A DNA stretch of 64,000 nucleotides from Hymenobacter siberiensis (GCF_018967845.1 NZ_JAHLZZ010000001.1:682001-746000); one strand, 5' to 3'; counted from the first letter of the stretch, positions 50,034 through 58,971 are shown. Program-made: numbers and translations. The notes: generated by a model from the letters alone, not told the origin.

Positions 50034-50074
50034 TTGCTCCGGTCCGACTGCCCCAGGCGGTCGGACCGGAGCAA
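50034..50074. terminator. Long hairpin between converging genes
   Basis: TTGCTCCGGTCCGACTGCC pairs with GGCGGTCGGACCGGAGCAA with one mismatch. There is no clear T-tract, so it may act as a hairpin only, but its place after the iminopeptidase stop and before the TonB remnant suggests termination. Confidence 0.5.
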
Positions 50075-50090
50075 ATGCTGTGCAACAACC

Positions 50091-50588
50091 TTAAAAAGTG
50101 ATTGTTAGCTCCATGGGCAGGTCGGCGCGGCGGCCGGCGGCAATGCCCGGCTGCCAGGTCGGGCCCTCGCGCGCCATGCGCAGGGCCTCGTTGTCATAGT
50201 TTGTTCGCAGGCCGCCGACCACTTTCAGGTTGCTGATTTTGCCATCGGCCCTCACCATGAACCGGAGGCGCACCGTGCCATTGAGGGGGCGCTCGCCCTC
50301 CCCGGGTTCAAACGCGGCGGCCTCGCGGTGCAGGTAGCTGCGCAGGGCCGGCGTGCCGCCCACCGGCGCGGGCTGGAAGGTTGGAGTGGCCGGCATGGGC
50401 GTATTAATCACGCTTGCGCCAGCGGTATTGCCCGTCAATTGATTGGCGGCAATGGTCTTGGATTTGGCAGCGAGTGTCCGGCTGGCCCGCGCTGCTTTGG
50501 CATTGGCCAGCGTATCGGCCGAGGTCGTTTTAGTCAGCATCGCGGCGGTTTCTGCCGTGGAATTGACGGTGGCTTGGGCTGCTGGCGC
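50091..50588 (-). pseudogene. 5'-truncated TonB C-terminal domain gene
   Basis: The C-terminal part is a normal TonB domain: ALRSYLHREAAAFEP, LNGTVRLRFMVRADGKISNLKVV and the tail AGRRADLPMELTITF. The N-terminal part ends in an Ala/Thr/Lys-rich stretch and then runs into the complement of the vWA gene, without its own signal peptide or membrane anchor. The frame stays open further upstream only as antisense of the next remnant. I read it as the 3' half of a TonB-type gene whose 5' half was deleted. About 165 codons are original. Confidence 0.8.
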
Positions 50589-51288
50589 GGCAACCTGCGC
50601 GACAGCCGCATGGAAACCCTGGCCGACAAAGGCAACGGTAACTATGCCTACCTCGATAACCTCGATGAGGCTGGCCGGGTGCTGGTGGCGCAGTTTGGCG
50701 GCACGCTCTTCACCGTGGCGAAGGATGTGAAGCTGCAAATCGAATTCAACCCCGCCCGCGTGGCCAGCTACCGTCTCGTGGGCTACGAAAACCGCTTGCT
50801 GGCCGCCGAAGATTTCAACAACGACCGCAAGGATGCCGGCGAGCTGGGCGCGGGCCACACCGTCACGGCCCTCTACGAAATAGTGCCTGCGGGCAGTGCT
50901 CAGCCGCTGATTGACGACCTGAAATACCAGCCCGCCCAGCCCACCACCGCCACCATGCAGCGGTTCCTCACCAACGACGTACTGACCGTGAAGCTGCGCC
51001 ACAAAGAGCCGCAGGGCAGCGCCAGTAAACTCCTGGCCCAGCCGCTGGCCGGCACCGCGCTGGCCATCGAAAAAGCCTCGCCCGACTTCCGCTTTGCCGC
51101 CGCCGTGGTCCAGTTCGGCATGCTGCTGCGCCAGAGCGAGCAGCGCGGCACCGCCACCTAGGCCGCCACCGGAGCAGCTGGCCGACGGAGCCCGGGGCCA
51201 GGACACCGATGGCTATCGCGCCGAGTTCGTACGCCTCGTGCGCCTGGCCCAGGGCCTGAGCGGCAGTGGCACGGTGGGCGTGCGGTAG
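50585..51288 (+). pseudogene. Truncated and frameshifted von Willebrand factor A domain protein gene
   Basis: The plus strand encodes the C-terminal part of a YfbK-like vWA protein: GNLRDSRMETLADKGNGNYA, GTLFTVAKDVKLQIEFNPARV, YRLVGYENRLLAAEDFNND and FRFAAAVVQFGMLLRQSE. The N-terminal vWA domain itself (with its MIDAS motif) is missing. A stop follows at 51159-51161, but the family's tail (GQDTDGYRAEFVRLVRLAQGL) continues in the next frame to 51288. The break coincides with a repeated CCGCCACC (11 bp extra). So the gene has a lost 5' end and a small duplication. Confidence 0.85.
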
Positions 51289-51306
51289 CGGAACAGCAGA
51301 GAAGAG

Positions 51307-51413
51307 CGTCATGCTGAGCGCAGCCGAAGCATCTCGCGTGTGGTAGTAATCCAATCGTTAAAAAAAGGATTAGTGGTGGCACGCGAGATGCTTCGGCTGC
51401 GCTCAGCATGACG
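51307..51413. repeat. Family A inverted repeat
   Basis: CGTCATGCTGAGCGCAGCCG and CGGCTGCGCTCAGCATGACG, extended by AAGCATCTCGCGTG and its complement, around a loop with GTAATCCAATCG and GGATTAGTGG. It lies after the vWA remnant. Confidence 0.92.
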
Positions 51414-51424
51414 GTCGACAAACC

Positions 51425-51459
51425 AAAAAGGCCCTTCCGATGCAGCAGAAGGGCCTTTT
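51425..51459. terminator. Terminator between the vWA remnant and the beta-barrel gene
   Basis: AAAAAGGCCCTTC and GAAGGGCCTTTT form a stem with a 10-nt loop, with T-tracts on both strands; it serves converging genes. Confidence 0.8.
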
Positions 51460-51540
51460 CAATAACATATCTCGGATACTGACGACTAAATCGGCAACGA
51501 AGAATCGAGGAATAAAATGGCCGGTAATCGGCTTGAATAA

Positions 51541-52359
51541 TTAGAAGGAGTAGTTAAGGCCGACTTTGGCCACGCGGTTGTAGGCGCTGAAGCGGTTGTT
51601 GGCATCGAGCGAGGTGAGGCCGTAGTCGTAGCCAGCGCTCAGGCCGAAGCCGTTTTCGAACTGGTAGCCCAGGCCGGCCACGGCGGCAAAATCAACCTTG
51701 CGCAGCTGGTTCGACACGTCGAAATCCTGCTTGTAGGCCGAGAAGCCGAGCACGCTGGCATCTACCCGGGCCTTACCGCTAACGAGAAACGAGGCCTGCG
51801 GGCCGGCGTAGAGGTATAAGCCCGGCGTGATGAACACCTTGGCCAGCACCGGCACGTCGATGTAGGCGAGGCGAGCCGTGCCGGTCACGTTGGCGTTCAG
51901 GAAATCGAGGGCCGGGAAGGGCAGCGTGCCTCTGAGCACCGCGCCTTTTTCGGCGTAAGTAATTCCGGGCTCGATGGCAAAGCCGGGGCCGATGGGCAGC
52001 GTGGCGTATAAGCCGGCGTAGAAGCCGGGGCGCAGCTGCTTGCTGATGGACCCGTCGGGGGCGTAGCCGGCCAGGGTGGTGAAGCTCTGCACGGCATCGC
52101 CCTGCAAATCAGCCATGTTCAGGCCGGCCCGGAAGCCGAAGCGCACGCCGGAAGTAGTGGAATTAGAAGTCGAATACGTGGGCTGCTTGGCGTAGCTGGG
52201 AGTGCGGCGCGTGGTGGGCGAGCCCATGGGGCGGGGCGAGGGTACCGCCTTGGGGTTGCCGTAGGCATCGCGGGCCCCCTGGGCCGAAGCGGTAGAACAG
52301 GTGGCCGAAATCAATAGGCAAGCTGCGGCCAGGCCGCCCGAAAGGCGTGAAATTTTCAT
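51541..52359 (-). CDS. Outer-membrane beta-barrel (porin-like) protein
   Basis: A 272-residue protein with a signal peptide ending at ASAQ (about 26), a Pro/Ser-rich spacer, and an eight-stranded-like barrel (about 75-272) with RFGFRAGLNMADLQ, GFYAGLYATLPIGPGFAIEPGI and a C-terminal KVGLNYSF ending in an aromatic residue, as expected for Bam-dependent insertion. This is the common OMP_b-brl_2 type of Bacteroidota. Function unknown. ATG at 52359 gives the signal peptide. Confidence 0.88.
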   Translation of the reverse strand: MKISRLSGGLAAACLLISATCSTASAQGARDAYGNPKAVPSPRPMGSPTTRRTPSYAKQPTYSTSNSTTSGVRFGFRAGLNMADLQGDAVQSFTTLAGYAPDGSISKQLRPGFYAGLYATLPIGPGFAIEPGITYAEKGAVLRGTLPFPALDFLNANVTGTARLAYIDVPVLAKVFITPGLYLYAGPQASFLVSGKARVDASVLGFSAYKQDFDVSNQLRKVDFAAVAGLGYQFENGFGLSAGYDYGLTSLDANNRFSAYNRVAKVGLNYSF

Positions 52360-52727
52360 AACCAGCATTGGTTGAAACGAGTGAAAGAAACCGGCCGCTC
52401 GGGGCCGGACTACCGGCCCGGCTATTGGGCCGATGCAGGGATGCATTGCAAAACCGTGCCAAACCGTTTCGCAGAAGCTCTCCGTTCGCGTCCCGGTTTT
52501 CTGGGCAGCAGACCAAAGCCGCCAAATCTCGGATTAACGGCCGCACGAAATCGACCAATGTCCGGCGGTTCAAAAAGCAAAAAACCGAACCGCTCAAAAG
52601 CAGCTCGGCTTAGCAGCGGGAAAGCGCGAAAAGCCAGCAGCCCCCGGCGTTTCGGGGCTGGCTCCCGCCGGCCCGAGCGTGCTGACTCGGTTGTACCCTT
52701 CCGCCACGGGCGGGGCAAGCCCCGCCG
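52360..52727. other. Intergenic region without a supported gene
   Basis: 368 bp between the beta-barrel gene and the trehalase gene. Open frames here are overlapping and have no domain pattern. A family J-like fragment (GGGCGGGGCAAGCCCC) lies near 52709-52724. Confidence 0.4.
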
Positions 52728-54383
52728 CTACCGGGGCTGCTCCCGGTTCAGCAGGCGCAGCAGCACGCCATTGGTCCACCCGAAGCCGTCCTGCAGCGGG
52801 TACTCGCCGCCGCCGGCGGGGCGGTTCACGTTCTGCACGTCGTATTTCTCCAGCAGCTTGCCGGTTTGGTTATACACGCGGCTGTTGAGGCGCACCCAGC
52901 GGTGGGCCACGGTGTCGGCCAGGGCCTTATGGTCGTAGCGCGTCAGGCCTTCGATGGCCAGGTATTGCAGCGGAGCCCAGGCATTGGGGGCGTCCCACTG
53001 CTGCCTGGTGGCCGATAGCGTGGTCACGAGGCCGCCGGGCTTGAGGAAGTTGGTTTGCAGGCCGGCCGCTACGCGCCGGGCCTGCTCTGGCGTGGCTAGT
53101 CCATACGCCAGCGGGAACGTGCCCGCCAGGCTGCGCACCTGCGAGCGCTGCTTCAGGCGCCAGTTGTAGTCCTGAAACCAGCCGGCTTTGGGGTCCCAGC
53201 TCAGGGCCAGCAGGGCCATTTTGCGCTGGGCAGCCTTGGTATCGTACAGGCGGGCCTGGGCGGGCTGGCCGGCCACGCGGGCCGCCTCGGCCAGCACCGT
53301 TTCGAGATTATAGAGCAGGCAGTTCAAATCGACTGGTATCAAATCGGTGGTCTGAATGCTTTCCAGCCCGCCCCCCGGCTTGAACCAGCGGCTGCTGAAA
53401 TCCCAGCCCGAGGCTGCGCCCGCCCGCATGTGGTGGTAGAACTGGGCGGCCGGCTGCTTGCTCTTTTTTGCGGCGGCCACGTCCTCGGCGTACGATTCTT
53501 CGCGGGGCTGGTCGCTCTCGTCCCAGTAGCGGTTCAGCAGGCTGCCGTTGGGCAGGCGCACCACGCGGTGGGCGGCGGTGCCGGGCTTCAGGGTTTCGGC
53601 CCCCAGCATCCAGTAGCGGTACTCGGCCTCGAGGGCGGGGCGGTAGCGCAACAGCTGGCCGTTGCCCAGGTCCTGGGCCAGCAGCTGCACAATGTTGGCG
53701 AAGAAGGGCGGCTGCGAGCGGGTGAGGTAATACGTGCGGTTGCCGTTGGGAATAAAGCCGAATCGGCCGATGAGGTAGGCAAAATTATCGGTGATGTCTT
53801 TCATCAGCTGGGTTTTGCCGGCCTCGGCCAGCCCCAGCATGGTGAAGTAGGAATCCCAGTAGTACACCTCCCGGAAGCGTCCGCCCGGCACCAGGTAGGG
53901 CTTGGGCAGCGGCACCAGCGAGCGGAATTCCGCCAGCGAATCGGTCGCGTCGGCGGCCGGGGCGGCGGGGCGGGCCAGCACTGTCCACAGCGTGTCGAGG
54001 TGGTGACGCAGGCCGGCTTTCAGGTCGCTCTGGAAAGGCACTGAGCCATCGGTTGGCAGTGTGAAATGGGCTTCCACAAAGGCTTTAAGGTTGAAGCCCG
54101 GCTGGGTTTTCTCGCGCCGCCAGGCCGCCAGAATGGTGGCCGGCCGCTGCTTCGGGGCAGCATCCACAAAGGTCTTGTTGTCGGGGAAAACGCGGCCCAG
54201 CTGCACCGCCTCAAACAGGCCCGGAAACAGCTGCCGGGGCGAAAGCGGCACGCCCGCTGGCTTCGGTACTACCGGTGTGGCGGCGGCCGCTTTGGGGGCC
54301 ATCGGCGCAGCCGTTTCGGTCTGGGACCAGCCGCGTTGGGTAGCCAGTAGCCCTACCAGCGAGCAGAATACGGTTTTCAGCAT
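52728..54383 (-). CDS. treA: Periplasmic trehalase, GH37
   Basis: A 551-residue trehalose hydrolase. Signal peptide MLKTVFCSLVGLLATQRGWSQ. GH37 blocks in order: PGGRFREVYYWDSYFTMLGL (about 175), DQPREESYAEDV (about 285), SGWDFSSRWF (about 328, catalytic Asp) and QWDAPNAWAPLQY (about 475). The gene stands alone and splits trehalose into two glucose in the periplasm. ATG at 54383 is chosen by the signal peptide. No trehalose uptake system is near. Confidence 0.93.
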   Translation of the reverse strand: MLKTVFCSLVGLLATQRGWSQTETAAPMAPKAAAATPVVPKPAGVPLSPRQLFPGLFEAVQLGRVFPDNKTFVDAAPKQRPATILAAWRREKTQPGFNLKAFVEAHFTLPTDGSVPFQSDLKAGLRHHLDTLWTVLARPAAPAADATDSLAEFRSLVPLPKPYLVPGGRFREVYYWDSYFTMLGLAEAGKTQLMKDITDNFAYLIGRFGFIPNGNRTYYLTRSQPPFFANIVQLLAQDLGNGQLLRYRPALEAEYRYWMLGAETLKPGTAAHRVVRLPNGSLLNRYWDESDQPREESYAEDVAAAKKSKQPAAQFYHHMRAGAASGWDFSSRWFKPGGGLESIQTTDLIPVDLNCLLYNLETVLAEAARVAGQPAQARLYDTKAAQRKMALLALSWDPKAGWFQDYNWRLKQRSQVRSLAGTFPLAYGLATPEQARRVAAGLQTNFLKPGGLVTTLSATRQQWDAPNAWAPLQYLAIEGLTRYDHKALADTVAHRWVRLNSRVYNQTGKLLEKYDVQNVNRPAGGGEYPLQDGFGWTNGVLLRLLNREQPR

Positions 54384-54762
54384 AAGTAGGGAGCTAGTGG
54401 TTCGGGGCTGCGCGGCAGTGCACAAGGAGCAGGCTCGGGGTGGTTTACGGCTGAGAGCGGTCTTTGGCTTCGTAGCGCCTGCCGCCGCGCTGTGTTGCGT
54501 CCCGCCACCGCAATAAGTAACTAAAGTTGCGGAGCAGCCGCGTAGCGGTGGCAGGTTCGTAGCCAACCAGCTAAAGGAACGTCAAAGCCACGTAGAGCGG
54601 TAACAGACAGCCGGGTTATTTCTGCCACCGCCATGCGGCTTTCTCGATGTGCTGCCTGAGATTGCTCCAACCTTTGGCCGCTACCCGGCTACTGCGCAAC
54701 TTGGGTTGGCTGTGTCATTATGGTTTGCTGATTGTCATTGATTGATAGTGGATAACCTGTAA
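54384..54762. other. Gap before the blaI promoter, no gene seen
   Basis: 379 bp between trehalase and the operator pair. No coding potential or repeat family was recognised. It should carry the trehalase promoter. Confidence 0.4.
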
Positions 54763-54778
54763 AACTAAGTTTATAGTT
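54763..54778. promoter_or_regulatory. BlaI operator 1
   Basis: AACTAAGTTTATAGTT fits AACTA-N6-TAGTT, the same palindrome as operator 2. It lies just upstream of the -33 box. Confidence 0.7.
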
Positions 54779-54807
54779 TGAAAACTAAAATATTAGTTGT
54801 ACGTTTG
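54777..54807 (+). promoter_or_regulatory. Bacteroidota promoter of blaI-blaR1
   Basis: TTTG (54777-54780), a 19-bp spacer and TACGTTTG (54800-54807), matching the consensus exactly. The blaI ATG is 25 bp downstream. Operator 2 occupies most of the spacer, so bound repressor would block RNA polymerase. Confidence 0.75.
54783..54798. promoter_or_regulatory. BlaI operator 2
   Basis: AACTAAAATATTAGTT is a palindrome of the form AACTA-N6-TAGTT. Its centre lies 20 bp from that of operator 1, about two helix turns, so two dimers could bind the same DNA face. Confidence 0.75.
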
Positions 54808-54832
54808 CATTACCCTGACTCAACCTTCCAAC

Positions 54833-55240
54833 ATGGACCCCTCTGCTTTCCCCGAACTCACCCGCGCCGAAGAACAAGTGATGCAGGTGCTCTGGCGCCT
54901 CGGCCCCTCCTTTGTGAAGGACGTGCTGGCCGAGCTGCCCGCGCCCCAGCCCGCCTACAACACGGTTTCCACCATCATCCGCATCCTCGAAACCAAGGGT
55001 TTCGTGGACCACGAAGCCTTCGGCCGCACACACCGCTACTTCGTGCTGGTGGCCCAGGACGACTACCGCCGCTTCTCGCTGCGCAAGCTGTTGGGCGGCC
55101 ACTTCGGCAACTCGTTCAGCCGCCTCGTTTCGTTTTTCGCCAAGGAAGAAAACCTCGATGCCGCCCAGCTCGACGAGCTGCTGCGCCACGCCGCCCACCC
55201 CCAAACCCCCGAAGACCATGACCCAGCTCAGCCTGCTTAA
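54833..55240 (+). CDS. blaI: BlaI/MecI/CopY-family repressor
   Basis: A 135-residue winged-helix repressor. The HTH part (about 8-60) has LTRAEEQVMQVLWRLGPSFVKDVL and YNTVSTIIRILETKGFV; the dimerisation part follows. In this family the repressor is cleaved or released when the partner BlaR1 senses a beta-lactam or envelope stress, and here it probably represses its own operon through the two upstream operators. ATG at 54833 (MDPSAFPEL) gives the best N-terminus. Confidence 0.93.
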   Translation: MDPSAFPELTRAEEQVMQVLWRLGPSFVKDVLAELPAPQPAYNTVSTIIRILETKGFVDHEAFGRTHRYFVLVAQDDYRRFSLRKLLGGHFGNSFSRLVSFFAKEENLDAAQLDELLRHAAHPQTPEDHDPAQPA

Positions 55241-56612
55241 CTGGATGCTGCTCAGCACCGCGCTGCTCGGCGCGTGGTGGGCTTGCTACCGCCTGGCCCT
55301 GCGCCCGGAGCGCAGCTTCGCCTACAACCGGGCCTTTCTGGCGCTGGGGCCGCTGCTGGCCGCTGGCCTGCCGCTGTTGCCGCTGGCCTGGCCAGCTGGC
55401 TGGTGGGGCACCGGCCCGGCGGGTCTGGCCGGTGTGGCGGCCGTGCTGCTGCCGACGGTAGAAGTGAGCGCGCCCGGTGCGGCCGTCGTGGCAACCGGCC
55501 CCAATTGGACGTTCTGGTTACTAATGATTTACCTAGCCGGCGCAGTTCTGATGCTGGCCCGCCTGGCCTACGGGCTGGCGGGGCTGTGGCACACGGCCCG
55601 CCGTCTGCCCCGCACCGCTCACCCCGGCTACACGCTGGCAGAAACCCACGGCCGGCTGCCCACCAGCTCCTTCGGCCGAATCGTGTTCTGGGATGAAACC
55701 CTGGCCCTGAGCCCGGCCGAAGCCCGTCAGGTGCTGCGCCACGAGTTGGCCCACGTTCGGCAAGGCCACACCTACGACCGGCTGCTGCTGGAGCTGCTAC
55801 GCGCCGCGCTGTGGTTCAACCCCTTCGTGCACTTCTGCGGACGGGCGCTGGCCCTCACCCACGAGTACCTGGCCGATGAAGCGGCCCTGCACGATGAATT
55901 CTCGCCTACGCCTTCCCTGTCCACTTCCTACTCCCAACTGCTGGCCCGGCAAGTGGCCAGCCGCCTCGGTTTCTCGGTTCCGCTTGCGCACTCCTTCTCC
56001 CATTCCCAAACACTCAGTCGCATTGCCATGATTCAGAAAACCAATCCCATCCGCCGTTGGAAACAGTGGCTTGCCCTGCCGCTGGCAGGCGTGTTATTCG
56101 TTGCCATAGCCTGCGAGAAAGCCGCGCCGCCCGCCGCACCAGCCGAAAAACTGGAGTTAGTAAAAATTGACGGCCAGAACCGGCTTGTTCTTCACAAAGG
56201 CTCCGAAACAACACTATTGCCGCCCCCGCCGGCCCCTCCGGTTGTATATGATATGGTTGACCAGATGCCGGAGCTGCCGGGGGGAGGCGGGCCGGCGGCT
56301 ATCGTGACCAATATCCAGCAGCACCTGGTTTACCCCAAAGTGCCTGCGGCCGAACAGCACATGGGCCGCGTGTTTGCTTCCTTCATCGTGACGGATAAGG
56401 GCGAGGTACAAGCGGCTAAGGTCATAAAAGGGCTCAGTCCCGCCTACGATGAAGCCGTGATAGCCGCCATTCGGCAGTTGCCGAAGTTTGTGCCCGGGAT
56501 GAAAGATGGCAAAGCGGTAAACGTTTCGTTTACTGTGCCTTTGCTATTTGTCGGGACCATAGACGTCTCCACTCCTCCCAGCGGCGAACAGGGCAAAATT
56601 ATTAGCCACTAA
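55218..56612 (+). CDS. BlaR1-type M56 metallopeptidase with a TonB C-terminal domain
   Basis: A 464-residue inner-membrane sensor. Four helices lie at about 3-20, 35-60, 98-118 and 280-300. The zinc protease motif is HELAHVRQGH (about 176-185), followed by LRAALWFNPFVHF and the second glutamate (HEYLADEAA). After the last helix comes a short spacer and a TonB domain (about 370-455: VYPKVPAAEQHMGRVFASFIV...VNVSFTVPLLF) in place of the penicillin-binding domain of classical BlaR1. This M56-TonB fusion is common in Bacteroidota. It overlaps blaI by 23 bp. The ligand is unknown. Confidence 0.9.
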   Translation: MTQLSLLNWMLLSTALLGAWWACYRLALRPERSFAYNRAFLALGPLLAAGLPLLPLAWPAGWWGTGPAGLAGVAAVLLPTVEVSAPGAAVVATGPNWTFWLLMIYLAGAVLMLARLAYGLAGLWHTARRLPRTAHPGYTLAETHGRLPTSSFGRIVFWDETLALSPAEARQVLRHELAHVRQGHTYDRLLLELLRAALWFNPFVHFCGRALALTHEYLADEAALHDEFSPTPSLSTSYSQLLARQVASRLGFSVPLAHSFSHSQTLSRIAMIQKTNPIRRWKQWLALPLAGVLFVAIACEKAAPPAAPAEKLELVKIDGQNRLVLHKGSETTLLPPPPAPPVVYDMVDQMPELPGGGGPAAIVTNIQQHLVYPKVPAAEQHMGRVFASFIVTDKGEVQAAKVIKGLSPAYDEAVIAAIRQLPKFVPGMKDGKAVNVSFTVPLLFVGTIDVSTPPSGEQGKIISH

Positions 56613-56826
56613 ACCTGGCAAAACCGAGAGAAACCGCTCGAAATGCTCCGGTCTGCGCCGGGGCCTTTCTGCGTTGATGGCTCCGCAGAAGCCCGGCCGC
56701 AGCTCCTCAAGTAACTTTAGGGCCGGAAGCAGCGGTCAGAGCTGCTTTTTAATTGCCCGCTGCCCGGTTGCGCCTGCCTTGTCGGTGGTGGCCTGTCCAC
56801 TGGCAACCTGCACCTGACTACCAACC

Positions 56827-57657
56827 ATGTCCCGATTATCTGTTGCCCTGCAGGCCCTGCGCAGCCTGGCCCGCACCCCCTCACTGCTCAACCACGTCAT
56901 TGCCGGTGATGTGGCCGAGTGGCAGCGCCGGGCGCTGGCCCATGCCGGCCGCCAGCTCACGGCCAAAGGCCTGCCGATGGTATCACTGGCCCATTTTCTG
57001 AGTCCGGCCGATACCACGGTGCGCCCGTTTGCCTTCCGAGAGGGCGGCTCGCTGCCCACGGATTTGCTGCTGTTGCGCGCCCTGGCCCGCCGCGTGCCCG
57101 GCTGCCGCTACCTCGAAATTGGCACCTGGCGTGGCGAGAGCGCCGCCAACGTAGCCGAAGTAGCCGCCGAAGTCTTCACCCTGAACCTGTCGGATGAAGA
57201 AATTCGCGCCCTGGGCCTGCCCGAGCGATACATCGAGCTGCATGGCTTCTTCTCGAAGCCACTGCCCAACGTGCGCCACCTGCACGGCAACTCGGCCACC
57301 TACGACTTTGCTGCGCTGGGCGGGCCGTTTGATATGATTTTCATCGACGGCGACCACCGCTATGAGGCCGTGCGGACCGATACCCGACGCGTGTTTGAGT
57401 ACCTGGTGGGCCCGAATACTATAGTTGTATGGCACGATGCCAGCCGCCAGCCGGGCGAGCCGCGCTGGGAGGTGTTGGCCGGCCTGCTCGATGGGCTGCC
57501 CGCGGCCGCCACTGGCCAGCTGGTGCAGGTAGAAAACACGCTGTGCGCCCTTTACTCGCCCACGTTGCTGCCCGCGCAGGTGCCCGACCCGCTCGCCGAC
57601 CCCACGGCGTGGTTTGAGGTAACCATCCAGCCGGTTACGCGCCAGCCTGCCCGGTAA
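56827..57657 (+). CDS. Class I SAM-dependent methyltransferase (Methyltransf_24)
   Basis: A 276-residue enzyme with motif I LEIGTWRGESAANVAE (about 98-113) and a downstream MIFIDGDHRYEAVRTD (about 175), the acidic block that typically binds SAM or divalent metal in this family. An additional WHDAS follows. Proteins of this kind methylate sugars or polyketides, or modify cell-surface carbohydrates; the substrate is not evident. It stands alone. Confidence 0.85.
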   Translation: MSRLSVALQALRSLARTPSLLNHVIAGDVAEWQRRALAHAGRQLTAKGLPMVSLAHFLSPADTTVRPFAFREGGSLPTDLLLLRALARRVPGCRYLEIGTWRGESAANVAEVAAEVFTLNLSDEEIRALGLPERYIELHGFFSKPLPNVRHLHGNSATYDFAALGGPFDMIFIDGDHRYEAVRTDTRRVFEYLVGPNTIVVWHDASRQPGEPRWEVLAGLLDGLPAAATGQLVQVENTLCALYSPTLLPAQVPDPLADPTAWFEVTIQPVTRQPAR

Positions 57658-57712
57658 GGTGTAGTTTTGGTGAATCTCAAGGCATCGACGGGCCGAGCGA
57701 CACGGAAACCCT

Positions 57713-57720
57713 TACCTTTG
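57713..57720 (+). promoter_or_regulatory. Bacteroidota -7 box of the lipoprotein gene
   Basis: TACCTTTG lies 37 bp before the GTG start and downstream of the earlier possible start at 57667, so it favours the GTG. Confidence 0.5.
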
Positions 57721-57756
57721 AGCTATATCTATTGTTCGTATTGTCCTCCATTGTCA

Positions 57757-58791
57757 GTGTTTCTAAAAGCCACCCCTAGCGCGTTTGTCGCTTCGCTGGG
57801 CCTCTTTGCGGCCCTCGCCCTGCCCGCTTGTTCCACCCGCCCCGCCGAGGGTGAAAAAAGCACGGCCGGCACCGCTACCGCCGGTGGCGACACGGCCGCC
57901 CAGCCGGCGCCCATCGATACCATCAAGATTCAGGCGATGGCCATGCGCCGCGATTCGCTGAAGGCCGACAGTATTGCCAAGAAAAACGGGCAGCTGCCGG
58001 GCGCCATCCTGCCGGGCCACCGCATTGTGGCGTTTTATGGTAACATCCGCTCGAAGGGCATGGGTATTCTGGGCCGCGAGCCCAAGGACCAGATGTTCCG
58101 CAAATTTGCGGGCGTGATAAAGGAGTGGCAGGCCGCCGACCCCAGCATCCCGGTGCAGCCGGCTTTGCACAACGTAACCATCACAGCCCAGGGCACCGCC
58201 GGCAAAGACGGCAAATGGCGCCTGATGAACTCCAAATCCACGATTGAGGAAGTGATTTCCTGGGCCAAGGAGCACAACTGCATTCTGTTTCTGGACGTGC
58301 AGCCCGGCCACAGCACCCTGCAGGCCGAGCTGCCCAAGCTGGAGCAGTACCTCAAAGACCCCATTGTGCACCTGGGCATCGACCCCGAGTTTTCGCTGGC
58401 CACCATGCCCGGCGTGCGCCCCAACCAGCGCATCGGCACCCTCGATGCCAAGGACGTGAACTTCACCATCAACTTCCTGGCTCGCATTGTGAGCGAAAAC
58501 CACCTGCCACCCAAGGTGCTGACGGTGCACCGCTTCACCCGCAAAATGCTGAGCAACTACAAAAACATCAAGCTCGACCCCCGCGTGCAGGTGGTAATGC
58601 ACATGGACGGCCACGGCGACCCGACCCTGAAAAAGGACTCCTACGATGCCTACATCAAGGCCGAGCCCGTGCAGTACACCGGCTTCAAGCTGTTCTACGA
58701 GTACGACGCCCGCCCCAAGCCCCACCACATCATGACGCCCAGCGAGGTGATTGCCCTCACACCTTCGCCGCTGTACATTCAGTATCAGTAG
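57757..58791 (+). CDS. Hypothetical lipoprotein with a glycoside-hydrolase-like core
   Basis: A 344-residue lipoprotein with signal VFLKATPSAFVASLGLFAALALPAC (lipobox LPAC, first residue read as Met). A low-complexity Thr/Ala/Gly spacer precedes a globular part with LPGHRIVAFYGNIRSKGMG, CILFLDVQPGHSTLQAELP, HLGIDPEFSLATMPG and a C-terminal FYEYDARPKPHHIMTPSEV. The repeated beta-alpha pattern and acid residues (LDVQPG, GIDPEF) suggest a TIM-barrel-like fold. I do not recognise the family. GTG at 57757 is chosen because the promoter box lies just upstream. Confidence 0.7.
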   Translation: MFLKATPSAFVASLGLFAALALPACSTRPAEGEKSTAGTATAGGDTAAQPAPIDTIKIQAMAMRRDSLKADSIAKKNGQLPGAILPGHRIVAFYGNIRSKGMGILGREPKDQMFRKFAGVIKEWQAADPSIPVQPALHNVTITAQGTAGKDGKWRLMNSKSTIEEVISWAKEHNCILFLDVQPGHSTLQAELPKLEQYLKDPIVHLGIDPEFSLATMPGVRPNQRIGTLDAKDVNFTINFLARIVSENHLPPKVLTVHRFTRKMLSNYKNIKLDPRVQVVMHMDGHGDPTLKKDSYDAYIKAEPVQYTGFKLFYEYDARPKPHHIMTPSEVIALTPSPLYIQYQ

Positions 58792-58970
58792 GTGGTGAAG
58801 TGTGAAATGGTGAGGTGGTGGGTTTGACATTAAAGCACCCTGCGTAACATTTTAATGAGTAGCAAAGAAGCCCCTGACAGCTAACTGTCAGGGGCTTCTT
58901 TGCTTGAAAAAACAGTGGCAGATAGACGAGTGAATATCAAACTCACCACCTCGCCATTTCACACCTCACC
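58792..58970. repeat. Family B inverted repeat enclosing a terminator, filling the gap
   Basis: GTGGTGAAGTGTGAAATGG on the left pairs with CCATTTCACACCTCACC on the right, with ACTCACCACCTCG as the complement of GGTGAGGTGGTGGGTTTG. The left arm begins at the base after the lipoprotein stop codon; the right arm ends one base before the stop codon of the MFS gene. A terminator is in the loop. Confidence 0.9.
58862..58904. terminator. Bidirectional terminator between the lipoprotein and MFS genes
   Basis: GCAAAGAAGCCCCTGACAG and CTGTCAGGGGCTTCTTTGC form a 19-bp stem with a 5-nt loop, inside a family B repeat. It serves both converging genes. Confidence 0.9.
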
Positions 58971-58971
58971 G

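Noticed and set aside
50091..51206. The complete 371-codon minus frame as one intact gene
   Set aside because: Only the first 165 codons at the C-terminal side match a TonB domain; the rest is antisense to vWA homology. Treated as a truncated gene instead.
13872..51413. Family A copies as a CRISPR array
   Set aside because: Copies are scattered, palindromic, over 100 bp long and not spaced evenly; no cas genes are present.
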